Shown: positions 18,219 to 26,799 of the stretch, piece by piece
Layout of the letters: every line of letters begins with the position of its first letter
How positions within the stretch are numbered: position 1 is the first letter of the stretch
Origin: ZYF759 sp046297455
GTDB lineage: Bacteria > Pseudomonadota > Alphaproteobacteria > Rhizobiales > Rhizobiaceae
Direction: 5' to 3'
Assembly: GCA_046297455.1 (NCBI GenBank)
Contig: JBKBIT010000006.1
Span: 110,954-174,953, forward strand
Length of the DNA stretch: 64,000 nucleotides
The notes under the pieces: model-generated
The model's input: only the letters and a program-made list of their open reading frames with translations
Databases searched by the model: none
What the model was told of the DNA's origin: nothing
Position numbers and translations under genes: made by a program

Positions 18219-19867
18219 TGGAAGCGGATTTCGTCATAATCGGCGCCGGTTCTGCAGGATCAGCACTCGCCTATAGGTTGTCTGAAGACGGTCGGCATTC
18301 GGTTGTCGTCATTGAGCATGGCGGCACCGATATCGGCCCGTTCATCCAGATGCCGGCGGCCTTGTCCTTCCCGATGAACATGTCGCTCTACGACTGGGGC
18401 TTTTCGACCGAGCCCGAGCCGCATCTGGGCGGCAGGGTGCTGGCCACGCCGCGCGGCAAGGTCATCGGCGGATCGTCCTCGATCAACGGCATGGTCTATG
18501 TCCGGGGTCATGCACGCGACTTCGATCACTGGGAAGAAGAAGGCGCGGCCGGTTGGGGCTTCAAGGACGTGCTGCCCTACTTCAAGAAAATGGAGGCCAG
18601 CGACGGCGGCGAGCTTGGCTGGCGCGGGACGGACGGCCCGCTGCATGTCAGGCGCGGGCCGATGCGCAACCCGCTCTTCAAAGCCTTCATCGAGGCTGGC
18701 AACCAGGCGGGCTTCGAGCTCACGGACGACTATAACGGCTCCAAGCAGGAAGGCTTCGGCCCGATGGAGCAGACCATCCACAACGGCCGCCGATGGTCCG
18801 CCGCCAACGCCTATCTGCGGCCGGCGCTGAAGCGGAAAAACGTGAGTCTCGTCAATGGGCTGGCTCGGCGCGTTGTGATCGAGAATCATCGGGCGACCGG
18901 CGTCGAGATCGAAGCTCGCGGGCAGATTCAAGTTGTTAAGGCACGACGTGAAGTGATCGTTGCTGCCTCGTCGATCAACTCGCCGAAGCTTCTCATGCTA
19001 TCAGGCATCGGGCCTGCCGCGCATCTCGCCGAACACGGCATCGAGGTGGTCGCCGACAGGCCGGGTGTGGGCCAGAACCTGCAGGACCATCTCGAGCTCT
19101 ACATCCAGCAGGAATCGATCCAGCCCATCACGCTCTATTCGAAGCTGAGCCTTTTTTCGAAGGCGCTCATCGGCGCGCAGTGGCTGTTCTTCAAGTCGGG
19201 ACTCGGCGCGTCGAACCATTTCGAGGCCGCTGCCTTCGTGCGATCGCGCGCCGGCATTGACTATCCCGACATCCAGTATCACTTCCTCCCGGTGGCCATC
19301 CGCTATGACGGCAAGGCCGCCGCGCGCATGCATGGCTTCCAGGCACATGTCGGTCCGATGCGCTCGAAATCGCGTGGATCGGTGTCCTTGCGCTCCGGCG
19401 AATTCAAGGACAAGCCGCTCATTCGATTCAACTATATGGCGCATGAAGAGGACTGGAGCGACTTCCGGCACTGCATCCGGCTGACGCGCGAAATCTTCGC
19501 GCAACCGGCCTTCGATCCGTTCCGCGGCGCCGAGATCGCGCCGGGTGCGGACGTGCAGAGCGACGATGAAATCGACGCCTATATCCGTGAGCATGTCGAG
19601 AGCGCCTATCACCCTTGCGGCACCTGTCGCATGGGCCGCGCCGATGACGAGCGCAGCGTGGTCGATCCGGAATGCCGGGTCATCGGCGTCGACGGATTGC
19701 GGGTGGCAGACTCCTCGATCTTCCCGCGCATCACCAACGGCAATCTCAACGCGCCGTCGATCATGGTTGGCGAAAAGGCCGCCGACCTGATCCTGGGCAA
19801 GACGCCCCTTCCCCCCTCCAATCAGGAGCCATGGATGAACCCGCGTTGGCAGCAGGCGGATCGATGA
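18215..19867 (+). CDS. betA: choline dehydrogenase BetA (GMC oxidoreductase)
   Basis: A 550-residue FAD enzyme that oxidises choline to betaine aldehyde (and can go on to betaine) at the inner membrane. The N-terminal FAD loop is IIGAGSAGSALAYRL, and the GMC signatures are GKVIGGSSSINGMVYVRGH and the ASSINSPKLLMLSGIGPA region. The C-terminal catalytic segment HPCGTCRMG contains the conserved His. It overlaps the GST-like gene by four bases and precedes a 50-codon membrane protein gene and betB. Confidence 0.96.
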   Translation: MMEADFVIIGAGSAGSALAYRLSEDGRHSVVVIEHGGTDIGPFIQMPAALSFPMNMSLYDWGFSTEPEPHLGGRVLATPRGKVIGGSSSINGMVYVRGHARDFDHWEEEGAAGWGFKDVLPYFKKMEASDGGELGWRGTDGPLHVRRGPMRNPLFKAFIEAGNQAGFELTDDYNGSKQEGFGPMEQTIHNGRRWSAANAYLRPALKRKNVSLVNGLARRVVIENHRATGVEIEARGQIQVVKARREVIVAASSINSPKLLMLSGIGPAAHLAEHGIEVVADRPGVGQNLQDHLELYIQQESIQPITLYSKLSLFSKALIGAQWLFFKSGLGASNHFEAAAFVRSRAGIDYPDIQYHFLPVAIRYDGKAAARMHGFQAHVGPMRSKSRGSVSLRSGEFKDKPLIRFNYMAHEEDWSDFRHCIRLTREIFAQPAFDPFRGAEIAPGADVQSDDEIDAYIREHVESAYHPCGTCRMGRADDERSVVDPECRVIGVDGLRVADSSIFPRITNGNLNAPSIMVGEKAADLILGKTPLPPSNQEPWMNPRWQQADR

Positions 19868-19931
19868 TCGAACTGGCGCGTTAAAGGCCCACCGCCATTC
19901 GGCGGTCTTGCGTCATCCATCAGAAGAGAAA

Positions 19932-20084
19932 ATGCCCATGCAGCGTCAACAGCTCTATCTTGTCATTGGTGCCCTTGCCGTGATTGTCGTCGGCCTGATT
20001 GGATATCTTGTCTATGAGCAGAGCCGGCCGAGCGGCGTCGAAATCCGCATGGACGAGACCGGCATCTCGGTCGAACAGAACTGA
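19932..20084 (+). CDS. 50-residue single-pass membrane protein between betA and betB
   Basis: A small open frame encodes 50 residues: a short N-terminus MPMQRQQ, a hydrophobic helix LYLVIGALAVIVVGLIGYLV (residues about 8-27), and a polar tail ending in GISVEQN. It begins after AGAAGAGAA, close to the usual ribosome-site distance, and ends 24 bases before betB. Its position inside the operon and its clean hydrophobic-then-acidic layout support a real gene. An alternative start is the ATG at 19938. No function is known to me; membrane anchoring near BetA is only a guess. Confidence 0.72.
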   Translation: MPMQRQQLYLVIGALAVIVVGLIGYLVYEQSRPSGVEIRMDETGISVEQN

Positions 20085-20108
20085 ACCTGAAAGAAAGGTG
20101 CTCCCCCC

Positions 20109-21572
20109 ATGAAGGCACAGCCCAAGGCTTCGCACTATGTGAACGGTCGTTTTGTGGAAGACGACCAGGGAGCACCGATCGAGGTCTTCTACCCGGCGAG
20201 TGCCGAAACGATCGCGACCGTCCGTTCCGCCACGCCCAATGTCGTGGAACTGGCGGTCGAGTCGGCGCGCGCGGCGCAGGCAGCCTGGGCAGCGATGAAA
20301 CCGGTGGAGCGCGGCCGCATATTGCGCAGGGCCGCAGACCTCCTGCGTGAGCGCAACGAGGAACTGTCGCGTCTGGAGACGCTGGATACCGGCAAGCCGA
20401 TCCAGGAGACATTGGTGGCTGACGCGGCATCGGCTGCCGATGCGCTGGAATTCTTTGCCGGAGCGGTGGCCACCTACAACGGCGAATATGTCGATCTCGG
20501 CGGTCCCTTTGCCTACACGCGCAGAGAGGCGCTTGGCGTGTGTGTCGGTATCGGCGCCTGGAACTACCCGATCCAGATCGCGGCATGGAAATCGGCGCCG
20601 GCGCTCGCCATGGGCAATGCAATGGTATTCAAGCCATCGGAGATCACGCCGCTCTCCGCCCTTGCGCTGGCGGAAATCTACACCGAGGCCGGCCTGCCCG
20701 ACGGGTTGTTCAATGTCGTGCAGGGCACCGGAGAGGTGGGCGCAGCGCTGATCTCGCATCAAAATGTCGCCAAGGTGTCGCTGACCGGTTCGGTCCCCAC
20801 CGGGCGCAAGATATCGGAGGCCGCCGGCAGCCAGCTCAAGCACGCCACGATGGAACTGGGGGGCAAGTCGCCCCTGATCGTCTTCGACGATGCCGACATC
20901 GAGAACGCGGTCGGTGGTGCCATGCTGGGCAATTTCTACTCGTCGGGCCAGATCTGTTCCAACGGCACCAGGGTCTTCGTGCAGAAGGCCGTCCACGAGC
21001 GCTTCCTCGACCGGTTGACGGCGCGCACGCGGCGCATCGTGATCGGCGACCCGCTGGACCCGGCAACCCAGATGGGGCCGCTGGTCAGCAAGGCGCAGCA
21101 CGATAAGGTGCTGTCCTATGTCGAGGTCGGCCGCGCGGAAGGCGCCACGCTTCATTGCGGTGGCGGCGTGCCCAGCCTGCAAGGGATGGAGGACGGCTTC
21201 TTCCTCGAGCCGACCGTCTTTACCGGTGTCACCGATGAGATGCGCATTGCCCGCGAGGAGATCTTCGGGCCTGTCATGTCGGTGCTGTCCTTCGACGACG
21301 AGGATGAGGTGATCGCGCGCGCCAACGACACTGAATTCGGCCTTGCCGCCGGTGTCTTCACCCGCGACCTTGCCCGCGGGCACCGGGTCGTCGGCGAGTT
21401 GCAGGCCGGCACCTGCTGGATCAATGCCTACAACCTGACCCCGGTCGAGATCCCCTTCGGCGGGTACAAGCAGTCGGGTCTCGGCCGCGAGAACGGGCTG
21501 GCCGCTCTTGCCCATTACTCGCAGATCAAGTCGGTCTATGTGGAGACCGGCGACGTCGACAGCCCCTATTGA
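20109..21572 (+). CDS. betB: betaine-aldehyde dehydrogenase BetB
   Basis: A 487-residue NAD(P)-dependent aldehyde dehydrogenase that converts betaine aldehyde to glycine betaine, the osmoprotectant. The general base Glu249 is in MELGGKSP and the nucleophile Cys283 in SSGQICSNGTR. The length and the FGGYKQSGLGRENG end are standard for BetB. It is the last gene of the operon, and its final seven bases overlap the end of the convergent mannose gene. A GAAAGGTG site precedes the start. Confidence 0.96.
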   Translation: MKAQPKASHYVNGRFVEDDQGAPIEVFYPASAETIATVRSATPNVVELAVESARAAQAAWAAMKPVERGRILRRAADLLRERNEELSRLETLDTGKPIQETLVADAASAADALEFFAGAVATYNGEYVDLGGPFAYTRREALGVCVGIGAWNYPIQIAAWKSAPALAMGNAMVFKPSEITPLSALALAEIYTEAGLPDGLFNVVQGTGEVGAALISHQNVAKVSLTGSVPTGRKISEAAGSQLKHATMELGGKSPLIVFDDADIENAVGGAMLGNFYSSGQICSNGTRVFVQKAVHERFLDRLTARTRRIVIGDPLDPATQMGPLVSKAQHDKVLSYVEVGRAEGATLHCGGGVPSLQGMEDGFFLEPTVFTGVTDEMRIAREEIFGPVMSVLSFDDEDEVIARANDTEFGLAAGVFTRDLARGHRVVGELQAGTCWINAYNLTPVEIPFGGYKQSGLGRENGLAALAHYSQIKSVYVETGDVDSPY

Positions 21573-23809
21573 GGCTCCACGCCTTCCGTGTAGTCGAGAT
21601 ACTGCGCGAAGGCGAAGACGATGTGATAGAGGATGCTGGCCGGCACCGGCCCGCCAAGTGCTGCGCCGCGCTCGTCGATCCTGTCGATCCAAAGCCCGGC
21701 AGGCGCCGGATCGAGATGCCAGCGGAACAGCCGTCCCACCCGCGATTCGATCTCCGGCTTGAGATCGGGACCGCCTGCACGGTCGAGCGCGATCGCGGCC
21801 TTGATCGCCTCGGTCTGCGGCCAGCTGCGCGACACGCGGTCGAGCGGCATCGCCTCGCGCGAGACGGCACCATAGGCAAGCCCGGTCGCCCGGTTCAGCC
21901 CGTTGGCGATAGCCGATGCGTAGAGCTTGCGGGCAATCGCGACGAGGTCGCTCTGGCCTGCCAGTTCGGCGAAGTCGATCAGCAGCGAGGCCCACTCGAA
22001 ATGATGGCCGGGCTCGGTCCAACTGCCCTTTTCGCCGGGTGCGCGCGACCAGTCGGCGTTGAAATACTCGCCGACCGTCCAGCTTTCCGCATCGAAGAAA
22101 TGGCTGCGGAAGAGATCGACGATACGGGCGGCACGGCGCAGATGGGCACGCTCGCCGGTCAGGCGGTGCCAGGCGAGAAAGGCCTCCAACAGGTGCATAT
22201 GCGGATTGGTGCGCCTGAGCCCCTGGCCGCCGGCTTCCTCCAGGAAGCCCATCAGCCGCCCGTCTTCCAGATGCTCGTCCAGGAAGTCCATCGTCTCGCG
22301 GCCCAGGCGTTCGGCGTCCGGGTTGCCCGCCTCATGTGCCCACGCGAGCGCCAGTAGAACGCAGGCATGATCGTAGGTATCCTCGACCGGGTCGAGCACG
22401 CCTCCGTCCACCGACAGGGTGCGCACCCAACCGCCAGCGCACGTGCGTCCATGACGTGTCATGAAGTCGAGCCCGTGCGCGATCAGTTCCTGCGCCGGCC
22501 CGTCCCAGCCGCGCTGATGGGCTACCGAGAAGGCAAAGACCTGTCTGGCCTGCGTGCGCATGCGCTTCGGCAGACCGAGCGGCGTGCCGTCCAGTGCCAG
22601 CGCCTCATGAAAGCCGCCTTGGCGGCGGTCAACGCCAGCGTCCGACCAGCGCGGCAACGCCTCGTCAAACAGCCATTTGCCGACCCGCTCGCGCCAGGCC
22701 CCGGCCCGCAGCACCAGATCGTGAGAAGGCGTGATGCGGGTCTCCAGGCGCCCGGATTTCTCCAGCCGCTCGACAACCGCCTTGACCTCCTGGCTCTTGG
22801 AGACGGGCGCGACGAAGACGGCATCCGGCGAGGCCACGACGGCGATCCCGTCGAGCCCGATCGCGGCCAACAGGCGGCCGCTGCTCCTGAGATAGGAGCC
22901 CTCGCAATCGATGGCGATCACGTCGCCGGAGACGACATTGCCCTCGCCGTCGCCGGCAGCGTTTTCCAGCAGGGCCGCCCATGAGCCTAGATCGCTCCAG
23001 CGGAAGGCGGCCGGTACCATCACGATGCCATCGAGCTTCTCGACAATGGCGTAGTCGAAGGAATCCGGCCCGATCGCCTCATAGGCGGCTGCATCGAGAT
23101 GGATGCCGGTCGCATCGCGCGCGGCGTCGCCGAGCGCCCGGCCGGTCACTTCCCACATTTTGGGTTCCAACCGCTGGAAGGCGTCGCGCATCGCGCCGGC
23201 ACGAAACAGGAAGATGCCGCTGTTCCAGAAGAAGCGCCCGGAGGCGAGATAGTCCCTGGCGGTGGCCAGATCGGGTTTTTCCACGAAACGGGAGACCGCG
23301 CGTGTCTCCCCGGCGCCCTCGGCCGCCTCGATATAGCCGAAACCGGTCTCCGGACGATCCGGAGGAATGCCGAACACGACCAGATTACCGGCGACTGCGG
23401 CCTCGCGGCCCGCCTCCACGCTTTTCCAGAAATCGGCATCCGTCTCGATGGAATGGTCGGAAGGCATGACCAGGACCAGCGTGTCCTCACCCTCGGCCAG
23501 CGCGTCATGCGTGGCGATGGCGACAGCCGGCGCGGTGTTGCGGCCGATCGGCTCCAGGATCGGCGGGCTGTCGCCGAAGCCTGCTTCCGAGAGGTCGCCC
23601 GCGATGCGGCCTGCATGCTGCTCTGCACCGATCACCTTGACCGCAACCGGCCCGTCCGGCCGGCTACCGGCGCGGCGCAGCGTGGCCGCCAGCATCGAGC
23701 CCGCGCCGACGAGATCGTGGAACTGTTTCGGGTTATCGCGGCGCGACAGCGGCCAGAGCCTGGTGCCCAGGCCGCCGCTCATCACATAGCTGACGATCTT
23801 CTCGGCCAT
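21566..23809 (-). CDS. mannose-1-phosphate guanylyltransferase fused to an AGE-family isomerase
   Basis: A 747-residue two-domain protein. Residues 1 to about 350 form a GDP-mannose pyrophosphorylase (MSGGLGTRLWPLSR nucleotide motif, FVEKP active-site motif). Residues about 365-747 form an alpha/alpha-barrel of the N-acylglucosamine-2-epimerase (AGE) family, with GLPKRMRTQARQVFAFS and the HFEWASLL active-site region. In place of the usual cupin-type phosphomannose isomerase domain, this fusion carries an AGE domain, which probably supplies mannose-6-phosphate isomerase or a related mannose activity. It starts three bases after the phosphomannomutase gene, forming a GDP-mannose supply operon. 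Confidence 0.88.
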   Translation of the reverse strand: MAEKIVSYVMSGGLGTRLWPLSRRDNPKQFHDLVGAGSMLAATLRRAGSRPDGPVAVKVIGAEQHAGRIAGDLSEAGFGDSPPILEPIGRNTAPAVAIATHDALAEGEDTLVLVMPSDHSIETDADFWKSVEAGREAAVAGNLVVFGIPPDRPETGFGYIEAAEGAGETRAVSRFVEKPDLATARDYLASGRFFWNSGIFLFRAGAMRDAFQRLEPKMWEVTGRALGDAARDATGIHLDAAAYEAIGPDSFDYAIVEKLDGIVMVPAAFRWSDLGSWAALLENAAGDGEGNVVSGDVIAIDCEGSYLRSSGRLLAAIGLDGIAVVASPDAVFVAPVSKSQEVKAVVERLEKSGRLETRITPSHDLVLRAGAWRERVGKWLFDEALPRWSDAGVDRRQGGFHEALALDGTPLGLPKRMRTQARQVFAFSVAHQRGWDGPAQELIAHGLDFMTRHGRTCAGGWVRTLSVDGGVLDPVEDTYDHACVLLALAWAHEAGNPDAERLGRETMDFLDEHLEDGRLMGFLEEAGGQGLRRTNPHMHLLEAFLAWHRLTGERAHLRRAARIVDLFRSHFFDAESWTVGEYFNADWSRAPGEKGSWTEPGHHFEWASLLIDFAELAGQSDLVAIARKLYASAIANGLNRATGLAYGAVSREAMPLDRVSRSWPQTEAIKAAIALDRAGGPDLKPEIESRVGRLFRWHLDPAPAGLWIDRIDERGAALGGPVPASILYHIVFAFAQYLDYTEGVEPQ

Positions 23810-23812
23810 GGC

Positions 23813-25342
23813 TCAAAAGGTCTGGTTGTAGGGGCCGACGCCCGGCCGGGCCCGCAGGAGCCCGTCGACCGCCTCGAACATCTGGCGGCGCCGATCCGGC
23901 GAAACGGGGCTTTCGACGACAACGACAATCTCCGGCTTGTTGGAGGAGGCGCGTACCAGCCCCCAACTGCCATCGGGCGCCACCACGCGTACCCCGTTGA
24001 CGGTGACGACGTCTGCAATCGGCATGCCGGCGAGTGCCTCGCCCTTTTGCGCCATCCCGGCGATCTCGTCGGCGACGGACTGCACCACGCCGTATTTCTC
24101 CCCGTCATCGCAATGGGCCGACATGGTCGGCGAGCCATAGGTCACGGGCAGCGTGTCGTAGAGCGCGGAGAGGCTCCTGCCCGTCTTGTGCTCCAGCATG
24201 CGACAGACCGCGATTGCGGTGGCAAGCCCGTCATCGTAGCCGCGCCCATAGGGCGGGTTGAGGAAAAAGTGTCCCGACTTCTCGAAGCCGGCGATGGCGT
24301 CCGTTTCCTTCAGCCGCCGCTTGATGTGCGAATGGCCGGTCTTCCAGTATTCGGTCGTGGCGCCGTTGGCCGACAGGACCGCATCGGTCTGATATAGCCC
24401 GGTCGACTTCACGTCGACCACGAAACGCGCGTTCTCATGCTCTTCGGCAATGTCGCGCGCGATCAGCAAGCCGATCTTGTCGGCGAATATCTCGCGACCC
24501 GTGTCGTCGACCACGCCGCAGCGGTCGCCGTCGCCATCGAAGCCGAAACCGACATCGGCACCCGTTTGGAGCACCGTGTCGCGGATCGCATGAAGCATCT
24601 TCATGTCTTCGGGATTGGGGTTGTAGCGAGGGAAGGTATGGTCGAGTTCTACGTCGAGTGGCACGACCTCGCAGCCGATCCGCTCCAGAAGCTCCGGCGC
24701 GAAGGCGCCCGCCGTGCCATTGCCGCAGGCTGCCACCACCTTGAGCGGGCGCTTCAGTGAAAGGCCGGATGCGAGGTCATCCAGATAGCGTCGGCGCATG
24801 TCGTCGACCGTCACCAGCCCACCACCAGGCGCGCTCTCCCAGTCACCGTTCAGCACGATGTCGCGCAAGGCCGCCATCTCGTCTGGACCGAAAGTGAGCG
24901 GCGGCTCGGCACCCATCTTCACGCCCGTCCAGCCGTTCTCGTTGTGCGAGGCCGTCACCATGGCGACAGCGGGCACGTCGAGCGCGAACTGCGCGAAATA
25001 GGCCATCGGGGACAGCGCCAGTCCGATATCGTGGACGCGGGTACCTGCGGCCATCAGGCCCACCGTCAGCGCCTGCTTGACCGACAGCGAATAGGAACGA
25101 AAGTCGTGCCCGGTGACGATCTCTGGCGGACGACCCATGCGCCGGAGCAACGTGCCAAGACCCATGCCCAGTGCCTGGAAACCTAGGAGGTTGATTTCCG
25201 GTTCGACATCGGAACCGGGATGGCCGAACCACCAGCGGGCGTCATACTCGCGAAAGCCTGTCGGCTTCACCAGCGGCTTGGTTTCGAATTCAATCGTGTT
25301 CGGCCTTGACCGGGCCAGGGGCATTGCAGGCACGCGCGACAT
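23813..25342 (-). CDS. phosphomannomutase/phosphoglucomutase
   Basis: A 509-residue alpha-D-phosphohexomutase that interconverts mannose-6-phosphate and mannose-1-phosphate. The phosphoserine is Ser132 in VTASHNENG, and the Mg2+ loop is FDGDGDRCGV (residues 268-274 for the DGDGDR core). The start is uncertain: ATG 25342 has GAGGGAGA directly before it, while GTG 25333 and ATG 25324 lie further from that site. The gene precedes the fused GDP-mannose pyrophosphorylase by three bases, so the operon turns mannose-6-phosphate into GDP-mannose for polysaccharide or glycoconjugate synthesis. Confidence 0.9.
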   Translation of the reverse strand: MSRVPAMPLARSRPNTIEFETKPLVKPTGFREYDARWWFGHPGSDVEPEINLLGFQALGMGLGTLLRRMGRPPEIVTGHDFRSYSLSVKQALTVGLMAAGTRVHDIGLALSPMAYFAQFALDVPAVAMVTASHNENGWTGVKMGAEPPLTFGPDEMAALRDIVLNGDWESAPGGGLVTVDDMRRRYLDDLASGLSLKRPLKVVAACGNGTAGAFAPELLERIGCEVVPLDVELDHTFPRYNPNPEDMKMLHAIRDTVLQTGADVGFGFDGDGDRCGVVDDTGREIFADKIGLLIARDIAEEHENARFVVDVKSTGLYQTDAVLSANGATTEYWKTGHSHIKRRLKETDAIAGFEKSGHFFLNPPYGRGYDDGLATAIAVCRMLEHKTGRSLSALYDTLPVTYGSPTMSAHCDDGEKYGVVQSVADEIAGMAQKGEALAGMPIADVVTVNGVRVVAPDGSWGLVRASSNKPEIVVVVESPVSPDRRRQMFEAVDGLLRARPGVGPYNQTF

Positions 25343-25499
25343 TCTCCCTCGGGGCGATGCGGCGCGGACCATAGTGGCAAAACTCTGCGCGCGCCATACG
25401 CCAGTCATCGCGCGCGGCACTGCGTCACCCCAAATTTTGACAGGCAAATGACCTTGAAATCCGACGGGATTATCCGTAAGAGCCTCGCCCAGACAGCAC

Positions 25500-25576
25500 G
25501 CGGTTGTAGCTCAGTTGGTTAGAGCGCCGGATTGTGGATCCGGAGGTCGGTGGTTCGAGCCCACCCAACCGTACCA
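25500..25576 (+). tRNA. tRNA-His (GTG anticodon)
   Basis: A 77-base cloverleaf with encoded CCA. The acceptor stem is GCGGTTG / CAACCGT, and the anticodon loop centred in GGATTGTGGATCC reads GTG. The base before the 5' end is C, not G, so no G-1 is encoded; the discriminator base is A73 and position 1:72 is a G:U pair. This departs from the usual rule for tRNA-His but is a known feature of many alphaproteobacteria. Confidence 0.95.
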
Positions 25577-25583
25577 TTCTCCT

Positions 25584-26777
25584 CTACATCGAGAGCTTCG
25601 TCCACGCGCCGTTCTTCTTTGAAGAGCGCACGCAGGCATCGACGAAGGCAACACCTTCCAGCCCGTCGCGGACACTGGGAAAAACGACATCCTTGCCGAC
25701 CTTGCCGCCTTTCTTGCGCATTGCACGAATCGCGCGGGCGGCCTCGGTGTAGATGTTGGCGAAACCTTCGAGATAGCCTTCCGGATGGCCGGGCGGGATG
25801 CGGCTGACGCGGGCTGCCGCCTCGCCGGCGCCAGCGCCGCCACGCGTGATCAGGCGCTTCGGTTCGCCGAAAGGCGTGTACCAGAGATGGTTCGGGTGCT
25901 CCTGCGACCACTCCAGACCGCCCTTGGTTCCATAAACACGCAAAGCCAGCGCGTTCTCGTTGCCGGGCGCGACCTGGCTTGCCCACAACATGCCCTTGGC
26001 CGCCGGGGCCTTGCCCTTGGGCTGGAAGCGCAGCATCACATGGGCATTGTCGTCGACAAGGCGGCCATCGACGAAGGCGTCGAGATCGGCCGCCAGCGAA
26101 TCGAGTTCCAGCCCGGTGACGAAGCGCAGGAGATTGTAGGCGTGGGTGCCGATGTCGCCCGTGGCCCCGCCTGCACCCGATCGCTTGGGATCGGTGCGCC
26201 ACTCGGCCTGCTTGGAGCCGGTCGCCTCGGCCTTTTCCGTCAGCCAGTCCTGCGGGTACTCCGCATGGACCACGCGGATGTCGCCGAGGATACCCTTGGC
26301 CACCATCTCGCGCGCCTGACGCACCATCGGATAACCGGTGTAGTTGTGGGTCAGCACGAAGAGCCTGCCCGAACCCTCGGCGAGCGCGGCCAGTTTCTTC
26401 GCCTCGGCCAGTGTGGCGGTCAGGGGCTTGTCGCAGATGACATGGATGCCGGCCTCGAGGAACGCCTTGGCAGGCCCGAAATGCATGTGGTTGGGAGTCA
26501 CGATCGCGACAGCCTCGATGCCATCCTCGCGCCTTGCTTCTGCCTTCGCCATTTCCTGGAAGGAGCCATAGGAGCGCTCCGGATCGAGGCCGAGTTCGGC
26601 CGCCGAGGCCTTCGCACGATCGGGATCGGATGACAGCGCGCCTGCGACGAGCTGATACTCGCCGTCGATGCGCGCCGCGATGCGGTGGACCCCGCCGATG
26701 AAGGCACCCTGCCCGCCGCCGACCATGCCGAGCCGGATCGGACCGTTGCCGCCCGTCGATTTCGAAGCGCTGACCAT
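25584..26777 (-). CDS. Gfo/Idh/MocA family oxidoreductase
   Basis: A 397-residue NAD(P)-dependent sugar or cyclitol dehydrogenase. The Rossmann loop is LGMVGGGQGAFIG, and the conserved catalytic Lys is in CDKPLTATLAEAKKL. GGGQGAFIGGVHR is typical of a subgroup often paired with sugar phosphate isomerase-like proteins. The start at 26777 has GGGGAGGAG four bases upstream; the open frame extends further but is not family-like. It follows the isomerase gene by 22 bases, and the two are almost surely one operon. The substrate is unknown. Confidence 0.88.
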   Translation of the reverse strand: MVSASKSTGGNGPIRLGMVGGGQGAFIGGVHRIAARIDGEYQLVAGALSSDPDRAKASAAELGLDPERSYGSFQEMAKAEARREDGIEAVAIVTPNHMHFGPAKAFLEAGIHVICDKPLTATLAEAKKLAALAEGSGRLFVLTHNYTGYPMVRQAREMVAKGILGDIRVVHAEYPQDWLTEKAEATGSKQAEWRTDPKRSGAGGATGDIGTHAYNLLRFVTGLELDSLAADLDAFVDGRLVDDNAHVMLRFQPKGKAPAAKGMLWASQVAPGNENALALRVYGTKGGLEWSQEHPNHLWYTPFGEPKRLITRGGAGAGEAAARVSRIPPGHPEGYLEGFANIYTEAARAIRAMRKKGGKVGKDVVFPSVRDGLEGVAFVDACVRSSKKNGAWTKLSM

Positions 26778-26799
26778 GTTCTCCTCCCCTTCCCTTTTT

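Noticed and set aside
19920..22022. 700-codon open frame antisense to betB and spanning the end of the mannose gene
   Set aside because: It lies opposite recognised enzymes on both sides; the composition is that of a reading-frame shadow in high-GC DNA.
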